A stretch of 64,000 bases of DNA from Pseudohongiella spirulinae (GTDB lineage: Bacteria > Pseudomonadota > Gammaproteobacteria > Pseudomonadales > Pseudohongiellaceae): positions 3,162,001 to 3,226,000 of the forward strand of contig NZ_CP013189.1 of the NCBI RefSeq assembly GCF_001444425.1, written 5' to 3'. This document shows, in pieces, positions 34,888 to 44,094 of this stretch. The position numbers were made by a program, and so were the translations under genes. Under the pieces are notes generated by a model that did no database searches, had not been told where the DNA came from, and was given only the letters and a program-made list of their open reading frames with translations. Within the stretch, counting starts at the first letter, position 1, and each line of letters begins with the position of its first letter.

Positions 34888-34938
34888 CTCGCCCCATCGA
34901 GAAAGATCCATTTTTTATTGTTTTATCAGGGGACGAGA

Positions 34939-37026
34939 ATGTCAGTCAGAACACCTTTCACAATTACCAGACTCGCCATGGCCGTTGCTTTATCTGCGCT
35001 GCCACTGACGGCTTTTGGCCAGCAGGGTCAAGCCAGCAACCCGGACGCCGAGCGCCGCCAGGCCGCCCCGGGCATTGAAGTCATCCGTATTACGGGCAAT
35101 CAGCAAGGCCACTCCTACATTGAGACCGGCACGGTTAATCTGATCAGCCGCGCTCAGATCGAAGCCGTGCAGCCTCTGTCGACTGAAGATGTTTTGCGTC
35201 GCATTCCTGGTATCAATATCAAAGGTGAGGAGGAGACTTCCATTGTCGCCAACTTCGGCTTGCGCGGACTGTCGGCCAGCGAGTCCAAGTCACTGCTGCT
35301 GGAAGACGGCGTGCCGGTTGCGCCGGGACTGTTTATTGGCAATGACCGATACTTCAATCCACGCATTCAGCGCGTCGACACCGTTGAAGTTCTGAAAGGA
35401 TCTGCCTCTCTGCGTTACGGCCCGTCAACTATCGGTGGCGTGGTGAACTACATTACCAAGACACCGGATGACGGCGTGAAGCTGTCCGGCCGTGTTGGCT
35501 CATTTAATATGCGCGAGGTCAATGTCGAAGCAGGTGGCCGCAGTACCTCCGGCGAAGCGTATGCGGGCGTCGTGGCCAGCTATGCTGAAAGTGACGGTTT
35601 TATGGACAAAGGCTATGAGATGTCGGATGTCATGTTCAAAGCCGGCACAGCCATTGGCAACAACCAACTGTTGGGCGTGAAATTCTCCTACTATCAGAAC
35701 GATGCCAATATCTCTTACCGCGGCCTGTTGCTGGACGACTACCGCGCCGGTGAGCGATATAACCCGGCACCCGATGATTGGTATCTTCAGGATCGTGTAG
35801 CGGCAGATCTGAATCACGAATGGATCATCAATGACTCAGCCACGCTAAAAACACTGGTTTACTGGAGTGATGTGAGCCGTGACTACTGGCGTTACAACAC
35901 CAATACCACCGCCTCCAACGCTGCTGGTCGCTGGGTATACACTGACGCGTTGACAGGCAACAACCGGAGCTTTGAACGCGTTGGCGCGGAGACACGATTG
36001 TCTTTGTCTCACGAACTCGGCGGCATGATGGCGAATACCGAAGTCGGATTCCGCGTAATGAGCGAAGAATCCAACGACACCCGTATCCGGGCGACGCGTC
36101 AACAGGATCGTACCGGTGTTAACGACCGTCACCGTATCGACTCAGCCGACAGTGTGGCCGCCTATGTGCAGACGCGCATTGAGTTTAGCGATCAATTAGC
36201 CGTCACTCCCGGCCTGCGTGTCGAAGACTATGAGCAAAAACAGCTCATCCTGACGCAGAACAATGCCACGGCGAAAACCAGCAACACTGAGTACTTGCCC
36301 GGCGTAGGTATCACTTATGAAGTCACCGAATCCGCGCAGATTTACGGCGGTGTGTATCGCGCGTTCTCGCCGGCATCCAATGGCGTAGCACTGGACGGGC
36401 TGACCGACCAGAATCTGGACGGCGAACGCTCTACCAATTACGAAGCCGGGATTCGTGGCAGTGAAGGCCCCCTGTCTTACGAAGTCGCCGCATTCATCAT
36501 GGATTTCAGCAATCAGGTAGTCACTGGCAACAGCGATCCGAACCTGTCACAGTCCAACGCCGGAAAAACTGAACATCGCGGTATGGAGTTCGCTCTGGCC
36601 TATGATTTTGGTGCAGGTTTCAGCGTAGACAGCAACGCCACCTGGGTACCGACGTCTAAATTCACAACCGGCGCTTTTGACGGCAACCGCCTGCCCTACG
36701 CCCCTGAGTTTATGGCAAATGTATCGCTTAACTACAGCACCGACCGGCTGCAGGCGGCACTAAGCGCACACCACCGTGGCGAGCAATACGGTGACCCAAG
36801 CAATCAGCGTGATCTGCCAACTGGTGCAGGTGGCGGTATCTGGGGAGGCCTGCTGCCATCCTATACAGTCCTGGATCTGACGGCTCAGTATCGTGTACAG
36901 GACGATTTCTCGGTCTTTGGCGCCGTAAAGAATCTGACTGACAAAGATTATATTGCCGGGCTGCGTCAGGGTATCTATGCAGGACCTGAGCGCTCGGTGG
37001 AAGTGGGTTTCCGCTACGGCTTCTGA
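34939..37026 (+). CDS. TonB-dependent receptor, FecA-like
   Basis: Outer-membrane receptor of about 695 residues. The signal peptide ends at LTAFGQ. The plug contains IEVIRITGNQ (TonB-box region), STEDVLRRIPGINIKGEEE, NFGLRGLSASESKSLLLEDG, VPVAPGLFIGNDRYFNPRIQ and GSASLRYGPSTIGGVVNYIT. These plug motifs match the ferric dicitrate receptor FecA more than catecholate receptors. The last strand ends with VEVGFRYGF. ATG 34939 is preceded by GGGGACGAGA. No FecIR genes are nearby, and control is probably through the Fur box above. A terminator follows 22 bp after the stop. Confidence 0.9.
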   Translation: MSVRTPFTITRLAMAVALSALPLTAFGQQGQASNPDAERRQAAPGIEVIRITGNQQGHSYIETGTVNLISRAQIEAVQPLSTEDVLRRIPGINIKGEEETSIVANFGLRGLSASESKSLLLEDGVPVAPGLFIGNDRYFNPRIQRVDTVEVLKGSASLRYGPSTIGGVVNYITKTPDDGVKLSGRVGSFNMREVNVEAGGRSTSGEAYAGVVASYAESDGFMDKGYEMSDVMFKAGTAIGNNQLLGVKFSYYQNDANISYRGLLLDDYRAGERYNPAPDDWYLQDRVAADLNHEWIINDSATLKTLVYWSDVSRDYWRYNTNTTASNAAGRWVYTDALTGNNRSFERVGAETRLSLSHELGGMMANTEVGFRVMSEESNDTRIRATRQQDRTGVNDRHRIDSADSVAAYVQTRIEFSDQLAVTPGLRVEDYEQKQLILTQNNATAKTSNTEYLPGVGITYEVTESAQIYGGVYRAFSPASNGVALDGLTDQNLDGERSTNYEAGIRGSEGPLSYEVAAFIMDFSNQVVTGNSDPNLSQSNAGKTEHRGMEFALAYDFGAGFSVDSNATWVPTSKFTTGAFDGNRLPYAPEFMANVSLNYSTDRLQAALSAHHRGEQYGDPSNQRDLPTGAGGGIWGGLLPSYTVLDLTAQYRVQDDFSVFGAVKNLTDKDYIAGLRQGIYAGPERSVEVGFRYGF

Positions 37027-37048
37027 TGTAAGGTAAGGCATCTCCTTG

Positions 37049-37077
37049 AAACCCGGCCCTGGTGCCGGGTTTTTTTT
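37049..37077 (+). terminator. intrinsic terminator after the TonB receptor
   Basis: A 9-bp stem AAACCCGGC / GCCGGGTTT with a 6-base loop CCTGGT, followed directly by a run of T (37071-37077). It ends the receptor transcript before the homoserine kinase gene. Confidence 0.9.
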
Positions 37078-37150
37078 GTCTGTGCATACTGCCATTGGCT
37101 GGCGCGTTTGTGTACGATAGTGCATGAATCCCGTCTCAGCCGATGTTTAA

Positions 37151-38134
37151 ATGTCAGTTTTTACACCCCTGCACGAAAGTGATATCAAAGAATTCCTTAT
37201 CCCGTTTAATGTGGGAGAGCTGATACGTTATTCGGGCATTGATGGTGGCAGCGAGAACACCAATTACTTTGTTGATACCCGCGACTCAGAAGGCCAGCAT
37301 CACTCGCTGGTTTTGACTCTGGTTGAGCGCGGCCCGGTCAATGAGCTGCCATTTTTCATCGAGCTACTTGCCTGTCTGCACAAGTCGGACCTGCCAGTGC
37401 CTTACTCAATCGCAGACCGAACCGGCCTGGCTCTTCACACTCTGAAAGACCGGCCAGCGCTATTGCAACCTCGACTGAGTGGAAAGCACCCGGACCAACC
37501 CACAATCGGACAATGTGCCGCATTAGGCGAATTTCTGGCCGCTCTTCACAAGGCAAGCTGCACCGGCAGACTGCAACGCCACAATGACCGCGGACCTGAT
37601 TGGGTATTAAAAAGCGCACAGCTCATGTTGAATAAGCAGTGGCAAGATGATGCCGTGTGGTTGATCCCTGCCCTGAAGCAACTGTGTGACTGGTACAAAA
37701 CAACGCCCCGGTTACCAGAAGCCATCATTCACGGAGATTTGTTCAGGGATAATGCCATGATGACGGAGGATAAGGTCACTGGCGTGATCGATTTTTACAA
37801 CGCCGCCACCGGCTGGATGCTAATGGACCTGGCGATCTGTGTGAATGACTGGTGTGTTTCATTACCCGGAGAGGACAAACTCTCACTGGATCCTCAAAGG
37901 ATTGACGCACTGCTGCAGGCATACGCGACATTACGCCCATTCACCGAGGAAGAAAAATCAGCCTGGCCTTATGTGTTACAACTGGCCGCTCTTCGCTTTT
38001 GGGTCTCACGCCAGCAATACGCCAGCCAACATCAGAACAAGGCCGGTGTGTTGATCAAAGACCCTGACTATTTCCGGCAGACTTTTATGCTGCACGCTGC
38101 CAGCGCAAACACTAATCTGACACCGCATTCATGA
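37151..38134 (+). CDS. thrB: homoserine kinase, APH-fold type
   Basis: Phosphorylates homoserine in threonine synthesis. Unlike GHMP-type ThrB of enterics, it is the aminoglycoside-phosphotransferase-fold form found in pseudomonads and relatives. It has SVFTPLHESDIKEFLIPFNVG at the start, GGSENTNYFV, the catalytic loop AIIHGDLFRDNAMM and the metal-binding VIDFYNAATGWMLMDLAIC. The 327-residue length is typical. The ribosome site is weak. No other thr gene is adjacent. It converges with and overlaps the serine hydrolase gene by 23 bp. Confidence 0.93.
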   Translation: MSVFTPLHESDIKEFLIPFNVGELIRYSGIDGGSENTNYFVDTRDSEGQHHSLVLTLVERGPVNELPFFIELLACLHKSDLPVPYSIADRTGLALHTLKDRPALLQPRLSGKHPDQPTIGQCAALGEFLAALHKASCTGRLQRHNDRGPDWVLKSAQLMLNKQWQDDAVWLIPALKQLCDWYKTTPRLPEAIIHGDLFRDNAMMTEDKVTGVIDFYNAATGWMLMDLAICVNDWCVSLPGEDKLSLDPQRIDALLQAYATLRPFTEEEKSAWPYVLQLAALRFWVSRQQYASQHQNKAGVLIKDPDYFRQTFMLHAASANTNLTPHS

Positions 38135-39638
38135 CCGCTTCAGTCAAAGCCCAGATCGGTCGGGGTCCGCGCGTGGTAACACCCATTCGCAATACGATTA
38201 ACTCCTGATCTGGCAGCATCACGATATTCTGCCCTTCGAACCCCGACAGGTAGTATGCGTTGGTCGGCAGATTGGGCAGCGGTCTGTCCTGGGAGTTGCC
38301 GGCTGCACCAGCATTCAGCCAGATCTGCATGCCATACTGTCCGCGCGTCGCCGAGCCGGCAGGCGTCAAACTGTACTCGACCCAACCCTCAGGCAGAATA
38401 CGCTCACCGTTCCAGACTCCATCCTGCATGAACAATAATCCAATCTTCGCCCAGTCGCGCGGTGTCGCATACATGTAAGACGAACCAACAAATGTGCCGC
38501 TTGCATCCGCTTCCATAACAGCGGAATTCATTCCAAGTTTGCCAAACAGTCGCTCTTGTGGAAAATTAAAATAAGACTGGAAGTTATTGAACAATTGTCT
38601 GTTAAGACGGGAGATTATGTTGGTTGTACCACTGGAATAATAAAACGTGCTACCTGGGTCGTACTCCAGAGGCTTGTCAATACTGAAGCCTGCCGTGTCC
38701 CCGGTTGTATAGAGCATCAAAATGACATCGGACATGGAACCCGCGGTGTATACCTCAGAATATTGCAGACCACTGGACATGCGTAGCAACTGTTCCAGGG
38801 TAATAGCGCGCCGCTCATCCCCGTTTGCCCGCCATTCCGCCACGTTGGCGGGCATATCAATATGCGCCAGGCCATCGCCGGCAAGAATGCCTGTTAGCGC
38901 AGCTGTGACTGTTTTAGTCATTGACCAGCCGAGCTGCGGCATATCCGCGTGAAAAGGTTCCGCATACTTTTCGGCGATGATGCGACCTTTGTGAATAACC
39001 AACACCGCGCGGGTGTCGATGTTCTGGTCAGGCTCCATGTCCTCAAAAGCCAGATCCACCGCTTGATTGATGGCCTGCAGGTCAACGCCGGGAATACTGT
39101 CAGGCAATGTGACCTGATTACCCAGCGGCCACTCCGCATCGGGCAGAACCGGCCTTGCAGGGAATAAATCCGGGTTGAATTGCGCACGCAGAACATCTGC
39201 TGAGGTATTCTTCAGCAGAGTACAGCCAATCTGGTCGCGGTAAAGGGCACTGACACTCTGGTCGCCACCGATAGCGGTCACCAGGTCATTGTCAAAGGTA
39301 AACGTCACCTGCGCCAGTGCCGGATTATTCAGTTCGTTTTCCATAACATGCTGTTGCGTGCGCCCGCTTACCAGAACTGAGGAGCAAAGGCGCTTCACTG
39401 CACTACCCAGCAGTATCTCCGTCTCCAGAGTAGAAGCCGCTTCCGATGCGTCTTGAGACCGCTGTGCAGCCTGGCTGGCCGGCTGTTCTGCCAGATCTAC
39501 GCGAATCGCGGAGTCTGCCGTATTGGCGGTATCAGGTTCGCCGGGGGCGTCCGAACAGGCAATCAGCATGGCTGACAAAGTCAGCAGGGTCATCAGACAA
39601 CGGAAATCAGTTTTCATAGCGGAGTCCATCTGGCTCAT
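38112..39638 (-). CDS. beta-lactamase-related serine hydrolase lipoprotein
   Basis: Up to 508 residues, with a lipobox SAMLIAC near residue 28. The N-terminal part (about 60-190) is an extra domain without a match I recognise. The C-terminal half is a class C beta-lactamase/DD-peptidase fold: SMTKTVTAA gives the S-x-x-K nucleophile, with YSSGTTN as the Y-x-N-like element and YGMQIWLN towards the end. Substrates in this family range from peptidoglycan to esters. ATG 39638, 39629 and 39617 are all in frame; the basic MKTDFRCL at 39617 makes the best signal peptide. Confidence 0.82.
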   Translation of the reverse strand: MSQMDSAMKTDFRCLMTLLTLSAMLIACSDAPGEPDTANTADSAIRVDLAEQPASQAAQRSQDASEAASTLETEILLGSAVKRLCSSVLVSGRTQQHVMENELNNPALAQVTFTFDNDLVTAIGGDQSVSALYRDQIGCTLLKNTSADVLRAQFNPDLFPARPVLPDAEWPLGNQVTLPDSIPGVDLQAINQAVDLAFEDMEPDQNIDTRAVLVIHKGRIIAEKYAEPFHADMPQLGWSMTKTVTAALTGILAGDGLAHIDMPANVAEWRANGDERRAITLEQLLRMSSGLQYSEVYTAGSMSDVILMLYTTGDTAGFSIDKPLEYDPGSTFYYSSGTTNIISRLNRQLFNNFQSYFNFPQERLFGKLGMNSAVMEADASGTFVGSSYMYATPRDWAKIGLLFMQDGVWNGERILPEGWVEYSLTPAGSATRGQYGMQIWLNAGAAGNSQDRPLPNLPTNAYYLSGFEGQNIVMLPDQELIVLRMGVTTRGPRPIWALTEAVMNAVSD

Positions 39639-39795
39639 CGGGGTGGTGTAAACAGTAACCCAGTCAAGTCACCGCAACAAGCACCGCTTCCATATATCGA
39701 CTGATTGCCTGTCTGCTGGGGCTAACTTGCTGGCCTGTTCGGGGATAGGTGTTTAAACTGCACACTCACGTTCATGACACTAGCGCCTGGCCACC

Positions 39796-40629
39796 TTGAA
39801 GTCGATGCTTAAAACATTCAAGACATATAACCGGATTCTGACCTGCGCACTCTCCGTGTCTGTGTTCGGCATCGCCATTGCAGATCAATTACCCGGTGTT
39901 TATGTCGACAATCCCGAGCTGATACCTCCCCTGGTTGAAATACCAGCCGGATGCGTTGAAACCGGCACCATGCTGATGAATGACCGCGGCATTCTGCCCG
40001 GTGAAGTATGCGTTGAGGGCTTTGCCATGACGCAGTATGAGATTCGTTACGCTGAGTTCGAGCATTTCCTGGCTGACCGGGCCAGCCCTGCCGCCATGAG
40101 CAGCGTGTTATTCAAGAATACCGGCGACCTGGCCATGTTCCCTGTCACCGAAATCAGCTGGTTTGAGGCGATGGAATATGCCATCTGGCTAAGTAATAAA
40201 ACCGGTCGCACCTTCCGCCTGCCCACCGAAGAGGAATGGGAATATGCCGCTCGCGCCGGCATGGGTTTTGGCGCGCAATACAGCTGGGGCAACCAGCCGG
40301 ACCCTGACGCCGCACACTGCCTGGATTGCAGCACTCATTCAGACAGTGACGCCAGCTTACCCAGCGGTCAATTTGCGCCCAATGCCTTCGGACTCTACGA
40401 CATGCACGGCAATGTGGCCGAATGGACCATTGGCTGTTACCACGGTCAGGACGAGGTGCTACAACGTAATCGCGGCGGTCGGCAACTGACGACCTGCCGC
40501 ATCGGTGTGGTAAGGGGCGGATCCTGGCGCAGCCATCAGCAAAACATCACTTTCTGGGTGCGTTCCGCTCAGGAAAGCACCAAACCAGCGGTTGACGTGG
40601 GTTTCCGTCTGCTCATGGAAACACCATAG
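39796..40629 (+). CDS. exported SUMF1/FGE-fold protein, probably not a true formylglycine enzyme
   Basis: 277 residues with a signal peptide (ILTCALSVSVFGIAIAD). The SUMF1 fold is clear: VEIPAGCVETGTM, YEIRYAEFEHFLA, PVTEISWFEAMEYAIWLS, FRLPTEEEWEYAARAG, FGLYDMHGNVAEWT and VVRGGSWR. Formylglycine-generating enzymes need a Cys pair near the C-terminus; here that region reads TFWVRSAQEST, without Cys. The four other cysteines probably form disulfides. No sulfatase gene is nearby. The start is TTG 39796 or ATG 39805, neither with a good ribosome site. Confidence 0.82.
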   Translation: MKSMLKTFKTYNRILTCALSVSVFGIAIADQLPGVYVDNPELIPPLVEIPAGCVETGTMLMNDRGILPGEVCVEGFAMTQYEIRYAEFEHFLADRASPAAMSSVLFKNTGDLAMFPVTEISWFEAMEYAIWLSNKTGRTFRLPTEEEWEYAARAGMGFGAQYSWGNQPDPDAAHCLDCSTHSDSDASLPSGQFAPNAFGLYDMHGNVAEWTIGCYHGQDEVLQRNRGGRQLTTCRIGVVRGGSWRSHQQNITFWVRSAQESTKPAVDVGFRLLMETP

Positions 40630-40948
40630 ATATCGCAAGTAAAAGTACACCTGCCTGCATCAGATCCAGTAACCACCCTGCTTTGGATAGACGAACCGTA
40701 TCAGGGACATCATCGCTCGTTCCGACGAAATCCACGTAGAATTGTGGCGTCAACAATAACGCCAGAATTGATATACGTAAGTATAGGATGGTTGCGGCCG
40801 AATCGGACTGACTGATCACCATAGCGCTCAGAAAACTCAGTATCAAACAGCTAAGGGCCGCTATCAAAAACACAATGTGGTGGCTCTCAGACACGGCAAC
40901 TTTCCGGCCTAAGCCGGAAAGCTGAAAATATCTTTGCAGCACAACCAT
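40613..40948 (-). CDS. small membrane protein, candidate microcin immunity protein
   Basis: 111 residues from ATG 40948 (an open frame reaches GTG 40972, which overlaps the microcin gene). Three hydrophobic stretches are visible: HIVFLIAALSCLILSFLSAM, ILYLRISILALLLTP and LLDLMQAGVLLLAISMVF. It begins 4 bp after the stop of the GG-leader peptide gene on the same strand. Immunity proteins of class II microcins are small multi-helix membrane proteins encoded immediately beside the toxin, which is the whole basis for this call. No homologue is recognised. Confidence 0.6.
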   Translation of the reverse strand: MVVLQRYFQLSGLGRKVAVSESHHIVFLIAALSCLILSFLSAMVISQSDSAATILYLRISILALLLTPQFYVDFVGTSDDVPDTVRLSKAGWLLDLMQAGVLLLAISMVFP

Positions 40949-40952
40949 ACTT

Positions 40953-41204
40953 CTATGAACCCTGACTTGCACAGTAGGAAGCCCGTGCAGCCACCATGCC
41001 GAATACTCCGCCAGCTATCCTGCCGGGGGCGCCTCCAAAAAGACTGGCTGCCGACACAACCATGGATGCGGCAAACGCGACCTCAGCGCATCCAATATCA
41101 ATGGTCGGTGCCGGATAATCCGGATTTGACCGCAGTGCCACATTCGAAGGCACAGTGATTCCTCCAGAAACAAAATCAACTTCACTATCAGATAAAACAC
41201 GCAC
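40953..41204 (-). CDS. class II microcin-like precursor with double-glycine leader
   Basis: 83 residues. The first 15 (MRVLSDSEVDFVSGG) fit the class II microcin leader: same length and pattern as that of microcin V (MRTLTLNELDSVSGG), with cleavage expected after Gly15. The predicted mature peptide of 68 residues is rich in Ala, Gly, Ser and Val. It has a hydrophobic middle (EVAFAASMVVSAASLFGG) and two cysteines (39 and 78) that could form a disulfide, as in microcin V. The start is GTG 41204 with AAGGAG 7 bases upstream. No exporter (CvaAB-type) is encoded in the window. The function is inferred. Confidence 0.75.
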   Translation of the reverse strand: MRVLSDSEVDFVSGGITVPSNVALRSNPDYPAPTIDIGCAEVAFAASMVVSAASLFGGAPGRIAGGVFGMVAARASYCASQGS

Positions 41205-41211
41205 TTCACGA

Positions 41212-41247
41212 CTCCTTGTATGTTTGCGTTCAGGTAGAAAAAGTATA
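41212..41247 (-). promoter_or_regulatory. ribosome site and candidate -10 box of the microcin-like gene
   Basis: On the minus strand AAGGAG occupies 41217-41212, an ideal Shine-Dalgarno sequence that fixes the GTG start. Upstream, TATACT at 41247-41242 is a good -10 hexamer about 40 bases before the start. I see no clear -35. The surrounding DNA to 41300 is markedly A/T-rich compared with neighbours. Confidence 0.45.
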
Positions 41248-41388
41248 GTTGACGGTTTTGTCTATTGCTGATTTTTTTGACATTAATAAAGATGGATTAA
41301 AGTTAATGGGCGGATTACAGTCGAACACAGCGCCGGGTGGTGCTATTCCAATGAATGACCCAAGCCTGCCAACAAACAGGAGGCGGAC

Positions 41389-41542
41389 ATGAGCAAGATT
41401 CTTGATCCAGAAGAAATTGAATCACCATCCTGAGTGGTCCAACGTCTACAACACCGTGCGAATACAGTTGCAAACGCATGACGCGGGCGGCGTGACCCAT
41501 AAAGATATTGAACTGGCGGGGCGAATCTCGGAGCTTCTCTGA
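41389..41542 (+). pseudogene. pterin-4a-carbinolamine dehydratase (PhhB/DCoH) remnant
   Basis: A strong ribosome site (AGGAGGCGGAC) and ATG at 41389 open a 14-codon frame, [14 protein letters not shown], then a stop. In another frame from 41423 the DNA encodes [20 protein letters not shown] followed by [19 protein letters not shown] and a stop at 41540. That is the C-terminal half of the dehydratase that recycles the pterin cofactor of phenylalanine hydroxylase, with its HHP catalytic motif. The N-terminal half of about 40 residues is deleted. The surrounding 359 bp between the microcin-like gene and ppk2 hold nothing else I can support. Confidence 0.8.
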
Positions 41543-41563
41543 AGTGCATGACTTCCCGTTCGG

Positions 41564-42331
41564 TCAGGGTGCCAGCCGGTTGCTGGCGGGCTCATCAAGT
41601 TGATAGGGCATGATATAGCGGGTGTCCGGTATCGGCAGCGATTCGCTTTTACCCCGGTAACGCAGTCGAGTAAGAATATCATTGATGATATTGATTCGAG
41701 TATGGCGCTTGTCGTTGGCATGCACTATGGCCCATGGTGACGCCACGGTGTGCGTTCGACTCAGCATCTCATCCCGCGCTTGAGAATACGCCTCCCAGTA
41801 TTTAAGCGCCTGGGCATCAATGGGGCTGATCTTCCATTGTTTGAGCGGGTTTGTTTTTCGCGCAGCAAGCCGTATTTCCTGCTCATCACGACTGATATCC
41901 AGATAGTACTTCAGCATCTTCAGGCCTGATCGCACCAGCATGTCCTCAAACTCGACCACTGACCCCATAAACTCTTCGTACTCAGCATCGGTACAGAACC
42001 CCATGACACGCTCGACGCCGGCCCGGTTGTACCAACTGCGATTGAACAGCACCAGCTCCCCGGCGACCGGCAAATGCGCAGTATACCGCTGAAAGTACCA
42101 CGCGCTCTGTTCACGGTTAGAGGGTTTTCCCAGCGCCACCACACGCGTTTCACGCGGACTAAGATGCTCTGTAATCCGTTTGATGACGCCGTCTTTGCCT
42201 GCCGCATCACGGCCCTCAAAAATAATCAGAATTTTGTCATCGCTTTCGATAAAATGCCGCTGCAGCTTGACCAGCTCAATCTGCAACTCGCGAAGTCGAC
42301 TCGTATAACGCACTTTGCTGAACCTGCTCAT
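41564..42331 (-). CDS. ppk2: polyphosphate kinase 2
   Basis: 255 residues, single-domain PPK2, which uses polyphosphate to phosphorylate nucleotides. Walker A is FEGRDAAGKDGVIKRI (about 43-58), the lid has RETRVVALGKPSNREQSAWYFQRY, and Walker B is FNRSWYNRAGVERVMGF. ATG 42331 is preceded by AGGA 10 bases upstream; a TTG 21 bases further up is also in frame. Nucleotide specificity (ADP, GDP or AMP) cannot be fixed by eye. It is divergent from the small pilin-like gene. Confidence 0.93.
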   Translation of the reverse strand: MSRFSKVRYTSRLRELQIELVKLQRHFIESDDKILIIFEGRDAAGKDGVIKRITEHLSPRETRVVALGKPSNREQSAWYFQRYTAHLPVAGELVLFNRSWYNRAGVERVMGFCTDAEYEEFMGSVVEFEDMLVRSGLKMLKYYLDISRDEQEIRLAARKTNPLKQWKISPIDAQALKYWEAYSQARDEMLSRTHTVASPWAIVHANDKRHTRINIINDILTRLRYRGKSESLPIPDTRYIMPYQLDEPASNRLAP

Positions 42332-42364
42332 GTTATAGTTGTCCTGTATCAACGAGGCAAGCTA

Positions 42365-42772
42365 ATGATCTCACGCATTCTGACAGGCATTGTATTCCTG
42401 CTGCTGGCTGGCGTGATGAGCCTGCTGGCTCTTTCTGTCTGGCCAGAGCCTGACCCGGAAGACGTAAAGACGCGCCACGATCAGCAGCGCATTGAACACC
42501 TGAATGCCATCATCGAACACCTGCACTCATTTCGCAACCAGCAAGGACGGCTGCCTGTTTCACTACAGGAGCTCAGTAACCACCTGCCACGCCTTCAGTG
42601 GCGTGACCCGCAAACCGATTTACCGTTTGAGTATCAGTTAATACGAGCTGATGTGTACAGCTTGTGCGGGGTTTTTGAAACCTCAACCAACGATGGTACG
42701 TTTGGCAGCCTGCCCGGATTCAATCGTCACGACCAGGGCAGACATTGCGTCTATCGGACTTTTGAACCATAA
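42365..42772 (+). CDS. small membrane-anchored protein, pseudopilin-like
   Basis: 135 residues starting at ATG 42365 after a GAGG ribosome site; the open frame further upstream is antisense to ppk2 and not real. It has an N-terminal helix (ISRILTGIVFLLLAGVMSLL), a charged helix (HDQQRIEHLNAIIEHLHSFR) and then QQGRLPVSLQELSNHL and FEYQLIRADVYSLCGVF, an arrangement like minor pseudopilins or the SctF-like exported proteins that follow them. Two cysteines near the end could pair. No prepilin peptidase site is evident. Role unknown. Confidence 0.65.
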   Translation: MISRILTGIVFLLLAGVMSLLALSVWPEPDPEDVKTRHDQQRIEHLNAIIEHLHSFRNQQGRLPVSLQELSNHLPRLQWRDPQTDLPFEYQLIRADVYSLCGVFETSTNDGTFGSLPGFNRHDQGRHCVYRTFEP

Positions 42773-42781
42773 AATTGTCCA

Positions 42782-44092
42782 TCAATTCATTTCCAGCTTT
42801 CGATACAGGGAACGGACGCTGATTCCGGCAATTGCCGCTGCTTTTTCTTTGTCTCCCTGGCAGGCCGTGAGCACACGATCCAGGTATAGCGACTCATTGG
42901 TTTTCAGGTCCGGAAGGTCGTCAGACTCCGGAACCGAGCGGCGATCAACTGCCAGACAGCTGCGAACAACTTTGCCATCAATCACATGCGTGTTGGCCAG
43001 CACCAGAGCGCGCGCCAGAATGTTGCGCAGCTCGCGGATATTGCCGACGTAGCGATGCTTTTGCAGCACTTTAATGGCCGAGTCAGTGAGTAAACATCGG
43101 CCAGTTCCATCCAGCTTACGCAGTATGGAATTGGCCAGCACCGGTATATCGGCACTGCGCTCATGTAATGATGGCATGTGGATGGGAAATACATTGATCC
43201 GGTAGTACAGATCCTGACGGAACCGTCCGTCGCACACCATCTGAAAAATATCTTTGTGAGTCGCACAAACCAACCGGAAATCAGCCCGCTTTATTTCGCG
43301 ACTACCAACCGGACGATAGGTGCCGGTTTCGATCAGGCGCAACAGTTTGACCTGCATATCCAGCGGCACATCTCCTATCTCATCCAGAAACAGCGTGCCA
43401 CCGTCAGCCGCCTCAACCAGGCCGGGCGAATTAAACGTGGCGCCTGTAAAAGCACCCTTCACATGGCCGAACAATTCACTCTCGAACAGGGTTTCAGTTA
43501 AACCAGAGCACTCCAGCGTCACCATGGCCGACTGGCTGCGGGCGCTGGCGCGATGAATAGCCATGGCCGCCAGCTCCTTGCCTGTCCCGGACTCACCCAG
43601 CAGCAGCACAGACGCGTCAGTCGGTCCTACCCGCGTGATATTTTCCAACATGGCATTAAAGGCCGGACTGCTACCCACCATATCAGCTGTGCTTATTTCT
43701 GCGCTGGCGACGGGAACCGGTTTCAGTAATTCGACGAAATATTTTAGGCTGCCGTCAGCTGCTTTGATAGGCAGCATCTCCACATCAACATGCTCGCGAC
43801 CGCGAGGCGTCTGATGGATGTGCAGTACGCGTTCTTTGGCCCCGGATACACGGGCTGCATTCAAGGGGCAACTCTCGCCAGCCTGGTCGCAGGGAACATC
43901 GTATCCATGAGAAACCCTGTAGCAGCGCGGCGCCTGCCGATAATCGATTTCACCGAAACTGTCGCGATAGTGGTGGTTAGTCGCCAGAATCTGATAATCC
44001 GCGCTGACCAGGATGGCGGGCACATCGAAACCATCCAGCATGGCAGCCAGGTCTGTTTGTACGTCCGTTGCAATGAGAGTCATTGATATCAT
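42782..44092 (-). CDS. fisR: FisR-type sigma-54-dependent activator of sulfide oxidation
   Basis: 436 residues: a PAS-like sensor domain (1-125), an AAA+ domain and a Fis-type helix-turn-helix ([20 protein letters not shown]). The AAA+ domain has Walker [10 protein letters not shown], the sigma-54 contact loop GAFTGAT and [11 protein letters not shown]. The sensor contains Cys57, Cys68 and Cys75 ([20 protein letters not shown]). The 11 and 7 residue spacings equal those of Cys53/64/71 in FisR of Cupriavidus, the cysteines that react with sulfane sulfur. Divergent from a sigma-54 promoter and sulfide-oxidation genes. ATG 44083 is an alternative start. Confidence 0.88.
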   Translation of the reverse strand: MISMTLIATDVQTDLAAMLDGFDVPAILVSADYQILATNHHYRDSFGEIDYRQAPRCYRVSHGYDVPCDQAGESCPLNAARVSGAKERVLHIHQTPRGREHVDVEMLPIKAADGSLKYFVELLKPVPVASAEISTADMVGSSPAFNAMLENITRVGPTDASVLLLGESGTGKELAAMAIHRASARSQSAMVTLECSGLTETLFESELFGHVKGAFTGATFNSPGLVEAADGGTLFLDEIGDVPLDMQVKLLRLIETGTYRPVGSREIKRADFRLVCATHKDIFQMVCDGRFRQDLYYRINVFPIHMPSLHERSADIPVLANSILRKLDGTGRCLLTDSAIKVLQKHRYVGNIRELRNILARALVLANTHVIDGKVVRSCLAVDRRSVPESDDLPDLKTNESLYLDRVLTACQGDKEKAAAIAGISVRSLYRKLEMN

Positions 44093-44094
44093 CC

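Noticed and set aside
41015-41209. Alternative frame over the microcin-like gene (Trp/Arg-rich peptide)
   Set aside because: The neighbouring frame has the ideally spaced AAGGAG, a canonical leader and GG site; this one has none.
42074-42364. N-terminal extension of the pseudopilin-like gene
   Set aside because: That part is antisense to ppk2; ATG 42365 with GAGG upstream is the proper start.
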